DNA of 64,000 nt. Origin: Chryseobacterium aureum. GTDB taxonomy: Bacteria > Bacteroidota > Bacteroidia > Flavobacteriales > Weeksellaceae. Numbering within the stretch: position 1 is the stretch's first letter; each line of letters opens with the position of its first letter. This document shows, piece after piece, positions 63,328 to 64,000 of the stretch. The position numbers and the translations under genes were made by a program. The notes under the pieces are model-generated. The model did not search any database and was not told where the DNA came from. It saw nothing but the letters and a program-made list of their open reading frames with translations. Where the stretch lies: positions 3,038,001 through 3,102,000 of the forward strand of contig NZ_CP034661.1 of NCBI RefSeq assembly GCF_003971235.1, written 5' to 3'.

Positions 63328-63369
63328 CTGTTAATCAGAGGGTCGCTGGTTCGAGCCCAGCAGGAGGAG
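63328..63369 (+). pseudogene. Displaced 3' half of tRNA-Asn (attR)
   Basis: From the anticodon loop CTGTTAA to the acceptor AGGAGGA. Its T arm GCTGG-TTCGAGC-CCAGC equals tRNA-Asn copy 1, so it is the original end of copy 2 left behind by integration. The first 17 bases are the att core. Confidence 0.9.
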
Positions 63370-63370
63370 C

Positions 63371-63402
63371 AAAAAAGACTTATAGAAATGTAAGTCTTTT
63401 TT
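63371..63402 (+). terminator. Orphaned original terminator of tRNA-Asn copy 2
   Basis: Perfect AAAAAAGACTTA / TAAGTCTTTTTT with 8-base loop; near-identical to the terminator after tRNA-Asn copy 1 (46301-46330). Confidence 0.85.
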
Positions 63403-63530
63403 TATTTACGAATCACAGGAAATATCATAGTAATCCTTCCATTTTTTATCAGCCATTAATTCCCTGATTCTTATTCACTAAGCATTAAAATTTCTCAATT
63501 AATTTTAATGAACTCATATATAATTTTCGC

Positions 63531-63538
63531 TACATTTG
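63531..63538 (+). promoter_or_regulatory. Promoter -7 element of the last gene
   Basis: TACATTTG matches TAnnTTTG, about 95 bases before the ATG at 63634. Confidence 0.5.
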
Positions 63539-63633
63539 CCGTTTTATACTACAGAGTAAAAATATTTTATTTTTTTATCTTTTTTTTAATAAACTGCATG
63601 CTTTTTGTTTATGCTAATTGCTTGAAGAAACGA

Positions 63634-64000
63634 ATGATGTTAAACAATAACTCCCAAAAACACTATCTTTTATTTTTTTTCTTGATTCTCTCCGGTGCTC
63701 TGTGTGCTCAAAACCGGGTAAGCGGCAGGATAGTTGACGAAAAAAGTAATAAAGAACTAGATAAAGTTGATATTTTTATCAACAATGACAAAACACCTGC
63801 CCTGACGACCACTTCAGGCAGTTTCACTATACAGTCAGACAGCATTATCCATCAGTTAAAATTTTCCAGAAAAAGCTATACTACAGAAACGCTTGATATT
63901 ACTCCCGAAAATACTGAAAATATTTTTGTACAGCTTTCACAGGCTAAAGTAAGTGATATCCAGGAAATTGTCCTTCAAAGTGGCAAGACAAAATACAAGA
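63634..64000 (+). CDS. Outer-membrane protein with carboxypeptidase-like domain, 5' part only
   Basis: 122 residues visible, ATG at 63634 (a second ATG follows at once). Signal peptide LLFFFLILSGALCAQ, then a carboxypeptidase-D-like regulatory (CarbopepD_reg_2) domain: RVSGRIVDEKSNKELDKVDI, TSGSFTIQSDS and the end IQEIVLQSGKTKYK. This N-terminus is found on TonB-dependent receptors and on DUF5686 proteins; the last visible residues favour DUF5686, not decisively. Confidence 0.8.
   Translation, partial: MMLNNNSQKHYLLFFFLILSGALCAQNRVSGRIVDEKSNKELDKVDIFINNDKTPALTTTSGSFTIQSDSIIHQLKFSRKSYTTETLDITPENTENIFVQLSQAKVSDIQEIVLQSGKTKYK

Larger units (their letters stand above)
54079..63344. mobile_element. 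Integrative element in tRNA-Asn with toxin-immunity cargo
   Basis: About 9.27 kb bounded by the 17-base direct repeat CTGTTAATCAGAGGGTC (54079-54095 and 63328-63344), the anticodon loop and following stem of tRNA-Asn. The integrase gene lies 153 bases from the right repeat and reads inward. Inside: toxin, two immunity candidates, three unknowns, Rep-like protein, Xis-like protein, an unknown and the integrase. No relaxase, coupling protein or conjugation genes are visible, so it is an integrative or mobilizable island rather than a full ICE. It is visibly more AT-rich than its flanks. Confidence 0.87.
63238..63633. other. Right end of element, tRNA remnant and leader of next gene
   Basis: 396 bases: AT-rich end of the element, tRNA-Asn 3' remnant (63328-63369), its old terminator (63371-63402), then chromosomal sequence with a promoter box at 63531. 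No gene seen. Confidence 0.6.

Overview
The window looks like chromosome from a low-GC member of the Bacteroidota, most likely a Chryseobacterium-like flavobacterium. The grounds are two secreted proteins (one with a C-terminal type IX secretion sorting domain, one truncated by the window edge), a DUF4835 (PorD-like) protein, the Bacteroidota forms of RpoZ, BamD and LptE, DUF5687 and DUF4126 proteins, and promoters of the TTTG / TAnnTTTG type (best seen before the two tRNA-Asn genes). Assignment is by recognition of protein families only; no search was run.

Layout. 1-4.8 kb: a truncated alpha-amylase-family enzyme, a large secreted FISUMP-domain protein, an AraC regulator and a small His-tailed membrane protein. 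4.9-8.1 kb: two unrelated fumarases, class I (Fe-S) and class II, transcribed divergently. 8.2-10.5 kb: ECF sigma factor, anti-sigma-like protein and beta-barrel protein in one operon. 10.6-15.4 kb: DUF5687 permease, ABC ATPase and Dyp peroxidase operon, then recN. 15.5-21.5 kb: the cluster bamD-rpoZ-coaBC-DUF4835-recN, interrupted by an opposite-strand AraC regulator plus metallo-beta-lactamase-fold lipoprotein. 21.6-25 kb: TetR with a palindromic operator, TatD, TcdA, RnpA, DUF4126. 25-32.3 kb: a long leftward run with miaB, a broken lipoprotein gene, a TPR protein, a sigma-54 activator, a membrane protein, LptE and a very acidic TPR protein. 32.4-39.9 kb: two small TonB-C-like proteins, PoxB, LysA with an attenuator-like leader, an exonuclease fused to an eroded GIY-YIG domain, and a HerA-like ATPase. 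40-46.1 kb: a secreted unknown, a persulfide dioxygenase-rhodanese plus thioredoxin pair, an omega-amidase-like protein, a small barrel protein and RseP.

46.2-54 kb holds tRNA-Asn copy 1, a complete ISL3-like (ISAon1-type) insertion sequence with 8-bp target duplication, a tricorn-like S41 protease, and a monooxygenase / yellow-like protein pair divergent from an AraC regulator.

54.05-63.34 kb is the notable region: an integrative element of about 9.3 kb inserted in the anticodon-loop region of tRNA-Asn copy 2. Its left end restored the tRNA; its right end carries the displaced original tRNA 3' half and terminator. It encodes a tyrosine integrase, an unknown protein translationally coupled to it, an Xis-like HTH protein and a Rep-like protein. 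The cargo is a large zincin-type polymorphic toxin, two tandem paralogous immunity candidates, and three unrecognised genes of which two encode exported products. A near-identical 47-nt direct repeat lies just inside both ends, one copy in front of the integrase gene. The window closes with the start of a carboxypeptidase-like-domain outer-membrane protein.
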